NCBI GenBank assembly: GCA_012518475.1
Contig: JAAYSB010000052.1
Location: 1 to 5,598, forward strand
Origin: Intrasporangiaceae bacterium
GTDB lineage: Bacteria > Actinomycetota > Actinomycetes > Actinomycetales > Dermatophilaceae
Length of the DNA: 5,598 bases
Reading direction: 5' to 3'
The number at the start of each line of letters is the position of its first letter. Position 1 is the first letter of the stretch. The notes beneath the pieces were generated by a model. It saw nothing but the letters and a program-made list of their open reading frames with translations, was not told the origin of the DNA and did no database searches. The translations under genes were made by a program, and so were the position numbers. Below are positions 5,144 through 5,598 of this stretch, one piece after another.

Positions 5144-5598
5144 GCTGGCAACCCCGCATTCGACACCTACTCCCTGACCGAGGACCACGAGGCGATCCGC
5201 GAGGCCGTCCGTGAGGTCGCGGAGGCCAAGATCGCACCCTTCGCTGCGGAGGTGGACGAGCAGGCCCGCTATCCGCAGGAGGCGCACGACGCCCTCATCG
5301 AGACAGACTTCTTCGCACCCCACGTCGCCGAGGAGTACGGCGGCGTGGGCGCGGACGCGCTCGCGACGTGCATCGTCATCGAGGAGGTGGCGCGGGCGTG
5401 CGCCAGCTCCTCCCTCATCCCGGCGGTGAACAAGCTCGGCTCGATGCCGGTCATCCTCGGCGGCAGCGAGGAGCTCAAGAAGCGCTATCTCACTCCGCTC
5501 GCCGCCGGTGAGACGACGTTCTCCTACGGACTCTCCGAGCGGGAGGCGGGCTCGGACACCGCGTCCATGCGCTGCCGGGCCGTCGCCGACGGTGACGA
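5141..5598 (+). CDS. Acyl-CoA dehydrogenase, FadE25-like, N-terminal part (partial)
   Basis: The reading frame is open from the ATG at 5141 to the window edge (152 complete codons of a family that is usually about 380-400 residues). Acyl-CoA dehydrogenases are FAD flavoenzymes that oxidise acyl-CoA to trans-2-enoyl-CoA. The visible part is the N-terminal helical domain and the start of the beta domain: EEYGGVGAD (64-72), CIVIEEVARACASSSLIPAV (77-96), GSEELKKRYL (108-117), and GLSEREAGSDTAS (130-142), which fits the classical acyl-CoA dehydrogenase signature 1. The catalytic Glu lies outside the window. The N-terminus (AGNPAFD) and the IEEVAR/SLIPAVNKLG stretch closely resemble mycobacterial FadE25 as I remember it, and in M. 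tuberculosis fadE25 lies next to purE, supporting orthology. Substrate chain type is not determined here. The start overlaps an inverted repeat and lacks an SD. Confidence 0.95.
   Translation, partial: MAGNPAFDTYSLTEDHEAIREAVREVAEAKIAPFAAEVDEQARYPQEAHDALIETDFFAPHVAEEYGGVGADALATCIVIEEVARACASSSLIPAVNKLGSMPVILGGSEELKKRYLTPLAAGETTFSYGLSEREAGSDTASMRCRAVADGD

Noticed and set aside
3574..5166. 530-residue open frame on the minus strand opposite the oxidoreductase gene
   Set aside because: Its product is rich in Arg, Asp, Val and Pro with no family motif. It lies opposite a clear luciferase-like gene with an SD and shares bases with the CoA-binding gene; long antisense frames are common in GC-rich DNA.
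1..5598. Search for a mobile element, CRISPR array, toxin-antitoxin pair, defence system, biosynthetic cluster or RNA gene
   Set aside because: Every stretch is filled by recognisable chromosomal genes of similar codon use. No transposase, terminal repeats, spaced repeats, small paired genes or tRNA-like folds were seen by eye.

Overview
The window is ordinary chromosomal DNA from a high-GC Actinomycetota bacterium. Support for this comes from strong G/C bias at third codon positions, GTG starts, actinobacterial versions of PurK and PurE, a putative F420-type luciferase-like oxidoreductase, and a gene order (GtrA protein divergent from purK-purE, with a FadE25-like acyl-CoA dehydrogenase downstream) that I recall from mycobacteria and relatives. 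Genus cannot be read from the sequence; a Micrococcales-type organism is only a guess.

Layout, left to right. (1) Positions 1-1127 hold the last codons of an OmpR/PhoB-type response regulator, then its partner membrane histidine kinase 3 nt downstream in the same frame. (2) A GtrA-family four-helix membrane protein (1134-1652, minus strand) converges on the kinase. (3) A 41-nt gap separates the divergent starts of gtrA and purK; each start has a TANNNT -10-like hexamer 6-8 nt upstream and no good Shine-Dalgarno sequence, which suggests leaderless transcription. (4) purK and purE (1694-3452, plus strand) overlap by 8 nt and encode the two-step carboxylation of AIR to CAIR in purine synthesis. 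(5) A small CoA-binding-domain (Rossmann) protein (3468-3929, minus strand) converges on purE. (6) A luciferase-like monooxygenase-family oxidoreductase (4045-5106, plus strand) has a clear SD. (7) An acyl-CoA dehydrogenase starts at 5141 and runs off the right edge. Its start carries a perfect 6-bp inverted repeat and another leaderless-type -10.

The coding density is very high: the largest gap is 115 nt (3930-4044), and no stretch over 300 nt lacks a gene. There is no sign of mobile elements, CRISPR arrays, tRNA/rRNA genes or phage genes. The functions are housekeeping: signalling, de novo purine synthesis, and redox or acyl-CoA metabolism. I do not see an undescribed system. The most useful observations are the recurring leaderless start architecture, the palindrome over the acyl-CoA dehydrogenase start, and two genes lying between purE and the acyl-CoA dehydrogenase where the remembered mycobacterial order has none.
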